Source of the DNA: Luteimonas terricola | Lineage (GTDB): Bacteria; Pseudomonadota; Gammaproteobacteria; Xanthomonadales; Xanthomonadaceae | Reading direction: 5' to 3' | NCBI RefSeq assembly: GCF_004352845.1 | Contig: NZ_SJRX01000003.1 | Span: 310,001 to 374,000 of the forward strand | Length of the DNA stretch: 64,000 nucleotides | Shown: positions 34,067 to 42,385 of the stretch, piece by piece | Layout of the letters: every line of letters begins with the position of its first letter | Position numbering within the stretch: the stretch's first letter is position 1 | Position numbers and translations under genes: made by a program | The notes under the pieces: generated by a model | Databases searched by the model: none | The model's input: only the letters and a program-made list of their open reading frames with translations | What the model was told of the DNA's origin: nothing

Positions 34067-35350
34067 TCAGAGCCGCCCATCCACCGCTTCTCGCGGCAAC
34101 ACATACTTCACGTCATACAGCACCGCTCCTGGCTTGCCATGCGCGCGAATCCCCGCCGCACCCAGCTTCCGGAACTCCTCGTGCCCAACCGCCAGCACGA
34201 TGGCGTCGTACTCACCCTCGTCCGGCTTGCACAACGTCAACCCATATTCGTGTTTGGCCTCAGCAACATCCACCCACGGATCGCAAATATCCACACTCGC
34301 GTTGTAACCCTGCAGCGCCCCAATAATGTCCACCACACGTGTATTCCGCAGGTCCGGGCAGTTCTCCTTGAACGCCAGCCCCAGGATCAGGATCCGCGCG
34401 CGCACCGGGTTGATTCCACTGCGCACCATCAGCCGGATCACTTCGCCCGCCACGTACGCACCCATGCCGTCGTTGGTGCGACGCCCTGCCAGAATCACGT
34501 CCGCGTGATGCCCTACTTCCTGCGCCTTGTGCGTCAGGTAGTAAGGATCAACGCTGATGCAGTGCCCGCCCACGAGGCCCGGGCGGAACGGCAGGAAGTT
34601 CCACTTGGTGCCTGCCGCTTCCAGCACTTCCAGCGTATCGATACCCAGCTTGTTGAACAGCATCGCCAAGTCATTGACCAAGGCGATGTTGAGGTCACGC
34701 TGCGTGTTCTCGATCACCTTGGCGGCCTCTGCCACCTTGATGCTGCTGGCCTTGTGGGTGCCGGCGGTGATGATGCTGGCGTAGAGCCCGTCGACAAAGT
34801 CCGCGACCGCTGGCGTGGAGCCCGAGGTCACCTTGAGGATGGTCGTGACGCGATGTTCCTTGTCGCCAGGGTTGATGCGCTCCGGGCTGTAGCCAACGAA
34901 GAAGTCCTCGTTGAACTTCAGTCCCGACACGTTCTCTAGGATCGGCACGCACACTTCCTCGGTGCAGCCGGGATACACGGTGCTTTCGTAGACCACGGTG
35001 TCGCCCTTGGCCAGCACCGCGCCCAAACTTTCGCTGGCCTTGATGAGCGGGGTCAGGTCGGGGCGGCGAGCGCTGTCGATCGGAGTGGGCACGGTCACGA
35101 TGTAGATGTTGCAAGCGGCGATGCCGGCAGGCTCGCTGGTGAACGTCAGGCGCGTGGCTTCGGCCAGCAGCTCCGGCTCCACTTCTCGGGTGCTGTCGCG
35201 GCCACTGCAAAGGTCATCGATCCGCGCGGTGTTGATGTCGAAGCCCACGGTGTCGTACTGCTTGCCGAACTCCACGGCCAGTGGCAGACCCACGTAACCT
35301 AGGCCCACCACGGCGATGCGGGTGTGCTGCGGTGAAGGAAACTGGTTCAT
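34067..35350 (-). CDS. Nucleotide-sugar dehydrogenase (TviB/WbpO-like UDP-HexNAc 6-dehydrogenase)
   Basis: The 427-residue enzyme of the UDP-glucose/GDP-mannose dehydrogenase family has the N-terminal NAD fold IAVVGLGYVGLPLAVEFG, then VPTPIDSARRPDLTPL, the substrate region YSPERINPGD, KVIENTQRDLNIALVND, and the catalytic Cys in VGGHCISVDPYYL. Family resemblance is closest to TviB/WbpO, which make UDP-N-acetylgalactosaminuronate, rather than to Ugd; this preference is an inference. It lies 10 bases from the IS remnants, in a region with 55-60% GC sections, and away from any glycosyltransferases. It may be what is left of an exchanged polysaccharide locus. Confidence 0.9.
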   Translation of the reverse strand: MNQFPSPQHTRIAVVGLGYVGLPLAVEFGKQYDTVGFDINTARIDDLCSGRDSTREVEPELLAEATRLTFTSEPAGIAACNIYIVTVPTPIDSARRPDLTPLIKASESLGAVLAKGDTVVYESTVYPGCTEEVCVPILENVSGLKFNEDFFVGYSPERINPGDKEHRVTTILKVTSGSTPAVADFVDGLYASIITAGTHKASSIKVAEAAKVIENTQRDLNIALVNDLAMLFNKLGIDTLEVLEAAGTKWNFLPFRPGLVGGHCISVDPYYLTHKAQEVGHHADVILAGRRTNDGMGAYVAGEVIRLMVRSGINPVRARILILGLAFKENCPDLRNTRVVDIIGALQGYNASVDICDPWVDVAEAKHEYGLTLCKPDEGEYDAIVLAVGHEEFRKLGAAGIRAHGKPGAVLYDVKYVLPREAVDGRL

Positions 35351-35362
35351 CGGATGTTGTCC

Positions 35363-35593
35363 CTATGCAAGGTTGTCATTAGTCTGCGCTGCAGCGCCCG
35401 CCAGCACCGCAACCAGTGCCACCAGCGCGGTCACGCCTAAGCCGCGCGCGTGCGCGGACTGTCCCAGCAAGCCACGCGAGGATGGTGTCAAGGCTGCGGC
35501 GCCCAGCAGCACCGCAATGATCGCCGGTACGCCGGCGTCGTCGATGACCGGCAGAAGATGGCAGCGGAGGTCATGCAAAGCCGCGAAATCCAT
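35363..35593 (-). CDS. Possible small membrane protein or remnant upstream of the sugar dehydrogenase
   Basis: A 76-codon frame with two hydrophobic segments (VPAIIAVLLGAAALT and GLGVTALVALVAVLAGAAA) ending 12 bases before the dehydrogenase ATG. The spacing and hydrophobic pattern suggest a coding origin, perhaps the C-terminal end of a deleted membrane gene. There is no clear Shine-Dalgarno, and no family is recognised. Confidence 0.3.
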   Translation of the reverse strand: MDFAALHDLRCHLLPVIDDAGVPAIIAVLLGAAALTPSSRGLLGQSAHARGLGVTALVALVAVLAGAAAQTNDNLA

Positions 35594-35732
35594 ATGCAGC
35601 CGAGGCGAACTCGGACTTTACCATTGTGCCGTGGCGAGTCCGCGGCTCTCTTCCCCCGCCCGCGGGGGAAGATGCCCAAAGGGCAGATGGGGGCTACCTC
35701 GCGGGATTGTCCCGTCGGGTGCATCCCGGAGC
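35594..35732. other. Intergenic segment between the dehydrogenase region and tRNA-Cys
   Basis: No gene seen. Most of it is a copy of the GC-rich repeat described at 35648-35694 and its tail. Confidence 0.5.
35648..35694. repeat. GC-rich intergenic repeat, copy 1
   Basis: A palindromic head (CTTCCCCCGC, two bases, GCGGGGGAAG) is followed by a second small hairpin (GCCC-AAA-GGGC) and a GATGGGGGC tail. Near-identical to 41355-41402, with partial copies at 45444 and 47899. Confidence 0.8.
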
Positions 35733-35806
35733 TGGAGGCCTCAGTCGGAATCGAACCGGCGTACGCGGATTTGCAGTCCGCTGCATGACCACTCTGCCAT
35801 GAGGCC
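35733..35806 (-). tRNA. tRNA-Cys (GCA)
   Basis: A 74-base cloverleaf. The acceptor GGCCTCA/TGAGGCC, the anticodon stem GCGGA/TCCGC around loop CTGCAAA (GCA), the T loop GTTCGAT and the encoded CCA are present. Downstream of tRNA-Gly on the same strand. Confidence 0.96.
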
Positions 35807-35880
35807 CACGTAAAACTGGCGCCGGGCGAATTGCCGGGCCTGACACAACAAGACCCCGTTTCCGGGGCCTTGTCAAAAAC

Positions 35881-35956
<76 letters not shown>

Positions 35957-35968
35957 GTTGAGCCGGTC

Positions 35969-35996
35969 ATTTTAGGCGGAAGAAAAAGTCTGTCAA
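35969..35996 (-). promoter_or_regulatory. Promoter of the tRNA-Gly/tRNA-Cys unit
   Basis: On the minus strand TTGACA (35991-35996) and TAAAAT (35969-35974) lie 16 bases apart, with the -10 ending 12 bases before tRNA-Gly. Nearly consensus sigma-70 sequence in a high-GC genome. Confidence 0.75.
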
Positions 35997-36027
35997 TACC
36001 TGTGGGAGCAGGAGGGTGCGGGCGCGG

Positions 36028-36624
36028 TCAGTGGTGTTCACCTGCCTTCAGGGTGGGCCAGGCCGCGCGCAGGTACAGGAAGGCGGACCAGAGGGTCAGC
36101 AGCGCGGCCACGGCCAGCATCCAGTCGCCGATGTGGAAGATCGGGCCGCCCAGCCAGGGCTCGGGCCGCGGCGGGTTCTTCTGGGGGGTCACGGCATACA
36201 GCAGGCACAGCAGGGCGACCATCTGCACCACGGTCTTGAACTTGCCGATGGCGGCGACCTTCACGGTAGCGCGCTGGCCGAGCTCGGCCATCCATTCGCG
36301 CAGCGCGGAGACGGCGATCTCGCGGCCCACGATCACCGCCGCCCAGAACGCCATCCACGGCGTGGGATGCCCCTGCACGATCAGGAACAGGGCGGTGGCG
36401 ACCATCAGCTTGTCGGCGACGGGATCGAGGAAGGCGCCGAAGGCCGAGGACATCTGGAAGCGGCGGGCGATCCAGCCGTCCAGCCAGTCGGTCAGGGCGG
36501 CCAGGCCGAAGACGGCGGCGGTGGCGAAGTTGCTCCACTGCCAGGGCATGTAGAACGTCGCCACCATGACCGGGATCAGCAGCATGCGCAGCAGGGTGAG
36601 CCATGTGGGAAGGGTGAGCTTCAT
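36028..36624 (-). CDS. pgsA: CDP-diacylglycerol-glycerol-3-phosphate 3-phosphatidyltransferase PgsA
   Basis: Inner-membrane enzyme that makes phosphatidylglycerol phosphate, the committed step to PG and cardiolipin. The 198-residue protein shows four to five hydrophobic segments and the complete CDP-alcohol phosphotransferase signature DGWIARRFQMSSAFGAFLDP ending in VADK (DGxxAR-x8-GxxxDxxxD). The ATG overlaps the uvrC stop (ATGA), the usual uvrC-pgsA coupling in gammaproteobacteria. Confidence 0.95.
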   Translation of the reverse strand: MKLTLPTWLTLLRMLLIPVMVATFYMPWQWSNFATAAVFGLAALTDWLDGWIARRFQMSSAFGAFLDPVADKLMVATALFLIVQGHPTPWMAFWAAVIVGREIAVSALREWMAELGQRATVKVAAIGKFKTVVQMVALLCLLYAVTPQKNPPRPEPWLGGPIFHIGDWMLAVAALLTLWSAFLYLRAAWPTLKAGEHH

Positions 36625-38522
36625 GGGTCCTTCTGGGTTCGCGTTGCACCCGGCGCGGGGGCGTCCAGGCCGTGCAGTGTGGCGTAAATCCGTTCGGCAA
36701 GCGCGTCGCTGACGCCTTCGACGCGCGCGATTTCCTCGACGCCGGCCGCGCGCAGGCCACCCAGGCCACCGAAATGCTTGAGCAGCGCGGCGCGCCGGCG
36801 CGGGCCGATGCCGGGGATGTCCTCGAGCCGGCTGGTGCTGCGCGCTTTCTGCCTGCGGCCGCGGTGGCCGGTGATGGCGAAGCGGTGGGCTTCGTCGCGC
36901 ACCTGCTGCACCAGCTGCAGGCCGGGCGATGCGGCGCCGGGCTTGAGTTCGCGGCCCGGCTGTCCGTCGACGCCCGGCAGCAGCAGGGTTTCGTCGCCGG
37001 CCTTGCGCGCCTCGCCCTTGGCGACGCCGATCACGGTGATGCCGGGGATACCGAGTTCGTCGAGCACGGCGTGGGCCTGGGCCACCTGCCCTGCCCCGCC
37101 ATCGATCAGCAGCAGGTCCGGCAGCACGGCGTCGTCGTTGCCGGCGGCGCGCTTGAAGCGGCGCATCAGCGCCTGGTGCATGGCGGCGTAGTCGTCGCCG
37201 GGTTCGATGCCGGAGATGTTGTAGCGGCGGTACTGGCTGCGCACGGGGCCGTCGGCATCGAACACCACCTGCGATGCCACGGTGGCCTCGCCCATGGTGT
37301 GGCTGATGTCGAAGCATTCGATGCGCTTCGCGGGCTCGGCCTGGCCGAGCAGTTCGCGCAGCGATTCGACGCGGGCGGCCTGGGCGGCCTGGCTGCCGAG
37401 CATGGTGGCCAGCGAGTTCTCGGCGTTGCGGCGCGCGAGATCCAGGTAGCCTGCGCGCTCGCTGCGGACGCTGGTCTTGATGTTGACCCGGTGGCCGGCG
37501 TTGAGCGCGAAGGCCTCTTCCAGCAGCGGCACGTCTTCGATCACGCGGTCGAGCACGATCTCGCGCGGGGGCTGCTGGCTGGTGTAGTACTGGGCGACGA
37601 AGGCGGCCAGGACTTCGGCCGGGTCCTCGGCGCCGTTGGTCTTCGGATAGAAGGCGCGGGTGCCGAAGTTGCGGCCGTCGCGGAAGGCCAGCAGCAGCAC
37701 GCAGGCGTGGGTGCCCTGCATGGCGACGGCGAGCACGTCGAGGTCGGCGGCGTGGCCGTCGACGTACTGGCGGGCCTGCATGCTGCGCAGGCTGGCCAGG
37801 GTGTCGCGCAGGCGGGCGGCCTGTTCGAACTCGAGGCCAGCGCTGGCGGCTTCCATGGCGTTGCCGAGCTCATCGAGCAGCTCGTCGCTGTGGCCTTCCA
37901 GGAACAGGCGCACGCGGCGCACGGCGGCGGCGTATTCGTCGGCGTCCACCAGGCCCACGCAGGGCGCGCTGCAGCGGCCGATCTGGTACTGCAGGCAGGG
38001 CCGCGTGCGGTTCTTGAAGACGCTGTCCTCGCAGCTGCGCAGCTTGAACAGCTTGTGCAGCAGGTTCAGCGTTTCGCGCACGGCGACCACGCTGGAGTAC
38101 GGGCCGTAGTAGCGGCCGGGCACCGACTGCGGGCCGCGGTGCAGCGCGATGCGCGGCCATTCCTCGCGGGTCATCAGCAGGTGCGGATAGCTCTTGTCGT
38201 CCCGCAGCAGCACGTTGTAGCGCGGCTTGAGCGACTTGATCAGCTGGTTTTCCAGCAGCAGCGCCTCGGCCTCGGTGCGGGTGACAGTGACCTCCATGCG
38301 CGCGACCTGGGCCAGCATCGACATGATGCGGGCGCTCTTGGGGCTGGCGCTGAAGTAGCTGGCCACGCGCTTCTTCAGCGCGCCGGCCTTGCCGACGTAG
38401 AGCACGCTGTCGTCGGCCGCGTACATGCGGTAGACGCCGGGCGCGGTGCTCAGGCCGCGGACGAAATCCTTGCCGTCGAAGGCGGCCGGGGCGGGCGCGG
38501 CGGGATCGCCGGCCGCGGTCAT
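36621..38522 (-). CDS. uvrC: Excinuclease ABC subunit C
   Basis: Makes both incisions in nucleotide excision repair. Domain order in 633 residues: GIY-YIG nuclease (about 25-105, GVYRMYAADDSVLYVGKAGALKKRV), a Cys-rich linker (about 145-175), the UVR motif region (about 205-245), the RNase H-like second nuclease (about 385-540, ECFDISHTMGEATVAS, LLIDGGAGQV), and tandem helix-hairpin-helix at the C-terminus (LEDIPGIGPRRRAALL). The start at 38522 overlaps the stop of the NHL gene; an upstream 27-codon open extension is not conserved. Confidence 0.96.
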   Translation of the reverse strand: MTAAGDPAAPAPAAFDGKDFVRGLSTAPGVYRMYAADDSVLYVGKAGALKKRVASYFSASPKSARIMSMLAQVARMEVTVTRTEAEALLLENQLIKSLKPRYNVLLRDDKSYPHLLMTREEWPRIALHRGPQSVPGRYYGPYSSVVAVRETLNLLHKLFKLRSCEDSVFKNRTRPCLQYQIGRCSAPCVGLVDADEYAAAVRRVRLFLEGHSDELLDELGNAMEAASAGLEFEQAARLRDTLASLRSMQARQYVDGHAADLDVLAVAMQGTHACVLLLAFRDGRNFGTRAFYPKTNGAEDPAEVLAAFVAQYYTSQQPPREIVLDRVIEDVPLLEEAFALNAGHRVNIKTSVRSERAGYLDLARRNAENSLATMLGSQAAQAARVESLRELLGQAEPAKRIECFDISHTMGEATVASQVVFDADGPVRSQYRRYNISGIEPGDDYAAMHQALMRRFKRAAGNDDAVLPDLLLIDGGAGQVAQAHAVLDELGIPGITVIGVAKGEARKAGDETLLLPGVDGQPGRELKPGAASPGLQLVQQVRDEAHRFAITGHRGRRQKARSTSRLEDIPGIGPRRRAALLKHFGGLGGLRAAGVEEIARVEGVSDALAERIYATLHGLDAPAPGATRTQKDP

Positions 38523-39946
38523 TCGCCGATGGGAACGTGCTTCAGGCTGCCGTTCCCGATGTCGTAGCGGAGCACGGCGTGGGCATCGGTGTCGGCGATC
38601 CACACCGCGCCGCCGCCCACGACCATGCCGCAGGGTGCGTGCAGGCGCTGCGGCAATTCGACCGTGGTCAGTTCACCGCCGCCCAGGCGCAGCGAGCGCA
38701 GGCAGTCGTTGCCGCTGTCGGCGATCCACAGCACCGGCGCGCCGGGGTCGAGCGCGATGGCCTGCGGCTGCTGCAGGCGCGCGTCGCCGCGGGCGCCGTC
38801 GGCGTTGCCGTGCTTCCAGGCGTCCTGGCCGATGACGGTGGTGACCTGGCCGCTGCGCCCGTTGGCCGAACGGATGGCGGAGCCGGCGGCGTCACAGACG
38901 TAGACCACCTGCTGCACCGAGGCCAGCGAGGACGGCTCGGCAAAGGACGCCTTCTCGCGGAGGCCGTCGACGACCGCCAGCGCGCCGGAGCCGGCCACCA
39001 GCGACATCGCCGGGGCGCCGAGGTCGAAGCGCCAGACGCGGTTGTCGCCGGCGGTGGCGATGTACAGATTGCCGGCGGCCAGCGACACCGCGCGCGGCTG
39101 GTCGAGCGCGACCATGCGCGGGTCGACCACCGGGCCTTCGTTCGGCGTGCCGGGACGGCCGGCGCCGACCACGGTCTCGATGTCGCCGCCGCGCAGCTGG
39201 ATGCGGCGCACGGCGTGGTTGCCGGTGTCGGCGATGTAGAGCGTGTCGCGTTCGATGCAAAGGCCCTGCGGGCGGTTGAACGCGGCGAGTTCCATCGGGC
39301 CGTCGATGAAGCCCGCGCCGCCGCTGCCGAACTGGCGCAGCACGCGGCCGCTGAGGTCGCATTCGAGCACGCGATGGTGGCCGCTGTCGGCGACGTACAG
39401 ATAGTTGCCCGACAGTGCCAGGCCGATCGGGAAGCGCAGCGGCAGCGCCGGCTCGCCACCGCGGCGCATTTCGACGCGCTCGACGTTGAGCGAGCGCGGG
39501 GTGGCTTCATCCTGCAGGCGGCTGACCGCGGTGTCGATCTCGCGCAGCTGGCCGTCACCGACGAAGCGGTCGCGCACCTGGCCGGCGGCGTCGATCAGGA
39601 CCACGGTGGGCCAGGCCTCGATGCCGTAGTGCTGCCAGAGCGCCCAGTCGGGATCGTGGCCGATCGGGAATTCGAACTTGTTGCGGGCAAAGCGCTTGCC
39701 CACCCGCCGCGATTCGCGCTCATGGTCGAAGCGCGGCACGTTCACCGCGACCACGTTGAGGCGGTCGGGGTGGCGGTTGCGCAGGTGGCCGAGGTCGACC
39801 AGGGTCTGGGTGCACCAGGCGGAACCCGCATTGACGAAGGCCAGCGCGGTCACGCGGCCGAGCAGCTGCGACATGCGCAGCGGCTCGGTGGTGTTCAACC
39901 ATTCCAGGCCGGGAGGGAATTCGGGAGCAAGCACGGCGGCGTCCAT
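38519..39946 (-). CDS. NHLRC2-like thioredoxin-fold / NHL-repeat protein
   Basis: The 475-residue cytosolic protein fuses a thioredoxin-like domain (about 20-150; LAFVNAGSAWCTQTLVDLGHL, YGIEAWPTVVLIDAAGQV) to an NHL-repeat propeller (about 165-470). Repeated blades read NYLYVADSGHHRVLECD, DTLYIADTGNHAVRRI, NLYIATAGDNRVWRFD, and VLWIADSGNDCLRSL. The layout matches NHLRC2, conserved from bacteria to animals, whose function is poorly known. The redox site has a single Cys (AWCTQT) rather than CxxC, so classical disulfide exchange is unlikely. Its stop overlaps the uvrC start (ATGA). No signal peptide is visible. Confidence 0.88.
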   Translation of the reverse strand: MDAAVLAPEFPPGLEWLNTTEPLRMSQLLGRVTALAFVNAGSAWCTQTLVDLGHLRNRHPDRLNVVAVNVPRFDHERESRRVGKRFARNKFEFPIGHDPDWALWQHYGIEAWPTVVLIDAAGQVRDRFVGDGQLREIDTAVSRLQDEATPRSLNVERVEMRRGGEPALPLRFPIGLALSGNYLYVADSGHHRVLECDLSGRVLRQFGSGGAGFIDGPMELAAFNRPQGLCIERDTLYIADTGNHAVRRIQLRGGDIETVVGAGRPGTPNEGPVVDPRMVALDQPRAVSLAAGNLYIATAGDNRVWRFDLGAPAMSLVAGSGALAVVDGLREKASFAEPSSLASVQQVVYVCDAAGSAIRSANGRSGQVTTVIGQDAWKHGNADGARGDARLQQPQAIALDPGAPVLWIADSGNDCLRSLRLGGGELTTVELPQRLHAPCGMVVGGGAVWIADTDAHAVLRYDIGNGSLKHVPIGE

Positions 39947-39994
39947 GCGCCGATTATGCCTGCCCGGCGACCGGCTGGTCGCCAGGGTCCCGGG

Positions 39995-40465
39995 TCAAGG
40001 CTCGCCGATGAGCTTGAATCCGCGGTTGTGGGCGTTGATGGCTTCCTGGGACTCTTCGCGCTGGCGGCGTCGCTGCGCCACAGTCAGGCACTGGCTGCGC
40101 TGCAGGCGGCTGCCGACCGCCGCCTCGCGGCGGCATACCAGGCGGCTGTCCTCGCTGGCCGCGGTGAGCCTGGTGTTCACGAGCGACTGCGCGTTCATGA
40201 GCTGCACCTTTTCCGCTTCGGTCAGCGCGCTCACCGGGCGACCGCCCAGCAGGGACTCCATCTTGCCAAGGGCCTCGATCACGGCGGCCCGGTCCGCCTG
40301 GCTGATCTCCGAATACGTCTCGCCATCCGCGAGGTCGGCCTGGACCTGGCCACGCTGCTCCTCGAATGCGCCGGCGCCCACGTCGACCCGCGGCTGGTTC
40401 GCCAAGGCCAGACCCGGGAGCATCAGCGCCAGGAAAGCGCAAAGCAGGATACGCGTCGTCGTCAT
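39995..40465 (-). CDS. Exported protein of unknown function
   Basis: The 156-residue protein has a signal peptide (RILLCAFLALMLPGLALA). The mature part is charged and helical, with two Cys (RLVCRREAA, RSQCLTVAQ) and the recurring YSEISQADRAAVIEALGKMESLL and LTEAEKVQLMNAQSLVNTRL blocks. Similar small secreted proteins occur in Xanthomonadaceae without a known role. An AGGGGTGA Shine-Dalgarno precedes the ATG. It is transcribed with the flanking genes' strand but has 48- and 74-base gaps, so it may be independent. Confidence 0.75.
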   Translation of the reverse strand: MTTTRILLCAFLALMLPGLALANQPRVDVGAGAFEEQRGQVQADLADGETYSEISQADRAAVIEALGKMESLLGGRPVSALTEAEKVQLMNAQSLVNTRLTAASEDSRLVCRREAAVGSRLQRSQCLTVAQRRRQREESQEAINAHNRGFKLIGEP

Positions 40466-40539
40466 CACATCACCCCTAGTTATTGTGCTGAAGCCCGATA
40501 ATACATGCGGACTCCGGCGCGAAAAGGGTTTTCCCGGAT

Positions 40540-41331
40540 TCAGCCCTGTTCGCCCGGCGGCCGATTGGCGAGGCGATGCTCGGCGCGCTCGAGATCTTCG
40601 GCCGTGTCCACCCCGGGCGGGAACGGTTCCGGCGACAGCGCCACTGCGATCCGGTGCCCGTGCTCCAGGGCGCGCAGCTGTTCCAGCGATTCCGTGCGTT
40701 CCAGCGGCGTGGGCGGCAGTGCCGCGAATCGCTTCAGGAAGCCGGCGCGGTAGGCATAGATGCCGATGTGCCGGAGCCAGTGCGTGCCCGGCGGCAGCAG
40801 GGCGCGGCCTTCGGTGGTGGCCCAGGCATCGCGCGGCCAGGGGATGGGGGCGCGGCTGAAATACAGGGCGTCGCCGTTGGCGGCGCGCACCAGCTTCACG
40901 GCGTTGGGATCGGCGAGCGTGGCGGCGTCTTCGACCGGCGTGGCGAGCGTAGCCATGTCGGCGCCGGAATCGACCAGGGCGGCCGCCACGGCGCGGATGC
41001 CCGCCGCAGGCGCGAAGGGCTCGTCGCCCTGCAGGTTCACGACCACGGTGTCGTCCGGCCAGCCGGCGATGGCGGCGCACTCGGCGAGGCGATCGCTGCC
41101 CGACGCGTGGTCGGGCGAGGTCATGGCGATGCGGACGCCGCTGCCGGCCAGGGCATCGGCGATGCGCGCGTCATCGGCGGCCACCCACACGTCTTCGGCA
41201 CCCGCGGCAAGCGCGCGGCGGGCGACGTGGAGCACGAGGGGTTCACCAGCGAGCAGGCACAGGGGCTTGCCGGGGAGGCGGGTAGCCGCATAGCGGGCGG
41301 GGATGGCGACGACGAAGGGAGGTTCAGTCAT
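40540..41331 (-). CDS. kdsB: 3-deoxy-manno-octulosonate cytidylyltransferase
   Basis: Activates Kdo with CTP to CMP-Kdo for the LPS inner core. The N-terminal [14 protein letters not shown] nucleotide-binding signature, NLQGDEPF, and [15 protein letters not shown] are all canonical, and the length of 263 is typical. It stands downstream of lpxK on the same strand with a 34-base gap, partly filled by a repeat copy. With lpxK and msbA it forms a lipid A / LPS maturation block. Confidence 0.95.
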   Translation of the reverse strand: MTEPPFVVAIPARYAATRLPGKPLCLLAGEPLVLHVARRALAAGAEDVWVAADDARIADALAGSGVRIAMTSPDHASGSDRLAECAAIAGWPDDTVVVNLQGDEPFAPAAGIRAVAAALVDSGADMATLATPVEDAATLADPNAVKLVRAANGDALYFSRAPIPWPRDAWATTEGRALLPPGTHWLRHIGIYAYRAGFLKRFAALPPTPLERTESLEQLRALEHGHRIAVALSPEPFPPGVDTAEDLERAEHRLANRPPGEQG

Positions 41332-41354
41332 CCAGGGATTGTGCCACCCCCACC

Positions 41355-41402
41355 CTCTTCCCCCGCTACGCGGGGGACGATGCCCGAAGGGCAGATGGGG
41401 GC
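41355..41402. repeat. GC-rich intergenic repeat, copy 2 (encodes the LpxK C-terminus)
   Basis: Near-identical to 35648-35694: CTTCCCCCGC, four bases, GCGGGGGA, then GATGCCC-GAA-GGGCAGATGGGGGC. The lpxK reading frame runs into it, and its last residues ([13 protein letters not shown]) and stop are translated from the repeat. Confidence 0.8.
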
Positions 41403-42385
41403 AGCTTCGCCAGGAACGCCACCCAGAACGCCTCGGGCAGCTCGGCCCGCACCGGCACGGCGTAATGCCGCTCGGTCACGAAGGCGGCGCACTTCACCGC
41501 GTCCTTGGCCGTCATCAGCACCGGCAGGTCGCTGCCGAAGCGCAGGTCGTCCTCGACATAGGCATGGTGGTCCGGGAACGCATGCGGCACCACGGCGATG
41601 TCCAAAGCGCGCAGCATGGTGAAGAAGCGTTCGGGATCGCCGATGCCCGCCACCGCGTGCACCCGCTTCCCGGCAAACGCCGACAGCGGCAGCGTGCGCC
41701 CGCCCAGCAGCGGTACGGCATCGCCCGGCGCCAGCCACATCGGCCATTCGCCGAAGCCCGCGGCGATGTCGGGATCGCTGCCGGCGTTGAGCACGCGGAA
41801 GTCGCAGGTGGCGCCGCGCCCGGCCGGCTCGCGCATCGGGCCGGCGGGCTGCGGCAGGCCGTTGCCGTGGCGGCGGCGGCCGTCGATGACTTCGATCTCG
41901 ACGTCGCGCGCGAGGGCGTAGTGCTGCAGGCCGTCGTCGCAGACCACGATGTCGCAGCCGGCGGCGGCCAGGGCGCGGGCGGCGGCGGCGCGGTCGCGGT
42001 CGACGCGCACCTTGGCTTCGGCCTGGCGGGCGATCAGCACCGGTTCGTCGCCGCCCTGGGCGGCGGGCGTGGTGGATTCGACCCACAGCGCCTTTGAATC
42101 GTCCGCGCGTCCGTAGCCGCGACTGGCGACGCCGGGCGTCCAGCCCTCGGCGCGCAGGCGTTCGACGATGGCGATGGTCAGCGGGGTCTTGCCGCTGCCA
42201 CCGGCCACCAGGTTGCCGACTACCACCACCGGCGCGCCGGCCTTGCGGCTGCGCAGCAGGCCCATGCGATACAGGCGCACGCGCAGCGCGACCAGCGCGG
42301 CGTAAAGGCGCGACACGGCGCGCGCCCACAGCGGCACGCGTGCGCCGGTCTCGTACCACCAACGGGGGGCCTGGCGTCTGCTCAT
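41366..42385 (-). CDS. lpxK: Tetraacyldisaccharide 4'-kinase
   Basis: Phosphorylates the lipid A precursor at the 4' position. The 339-residue membrane-associated protein has an N-terminal hydrophobic/amphipathic segment and the P-loop [15 protein letters not shown], followed by SRGYGR, DEPVLIA and the [13 protein letters not shown] block of the family. The final 13 residues come from a GC-rich repeat and are probably not functional family sequence. The ATG overlaps the msbA stop (ATGA), so the two are coupled. Confidence 0.95.
   Translation of the reverse strand: MSRRQAPRWWYETGARVPLWARAVSRLYAALVALRVRLYRMGLLRSRKAGAPVVVVGNLVAGGSGKTPLTIAIVERLRAEGWTPGVASRGYGRADDSKALWVESTTPAAQGGDEPVLIARQAEAKVRVDRDRAAAARALAAAGCDIVVCDDGLQHYALARDVEIEVIDGRRRHGNGLPQPAGPMREPAGRGATCDFRVLNAGSDPDIAAGFGEWPMWLAPGDAVPLLGGRTLPLSAFAGKRVHAVAGIGDPERFFTMLRALDIAVVPHAFPDHHAYVEDDLRFGSDLPVLMTAKDAVKCAAFVTERHYAVPVRAELPEAFWVAFLAKLPPSALRASSPA

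Noticed and set aside
35363..35593. Calling the small hydrophobic frame an O-antigen ligase end
   Set aside because: Only two hydrophobic segments are seen and no ligase motif; left as a possible remnant without a name.
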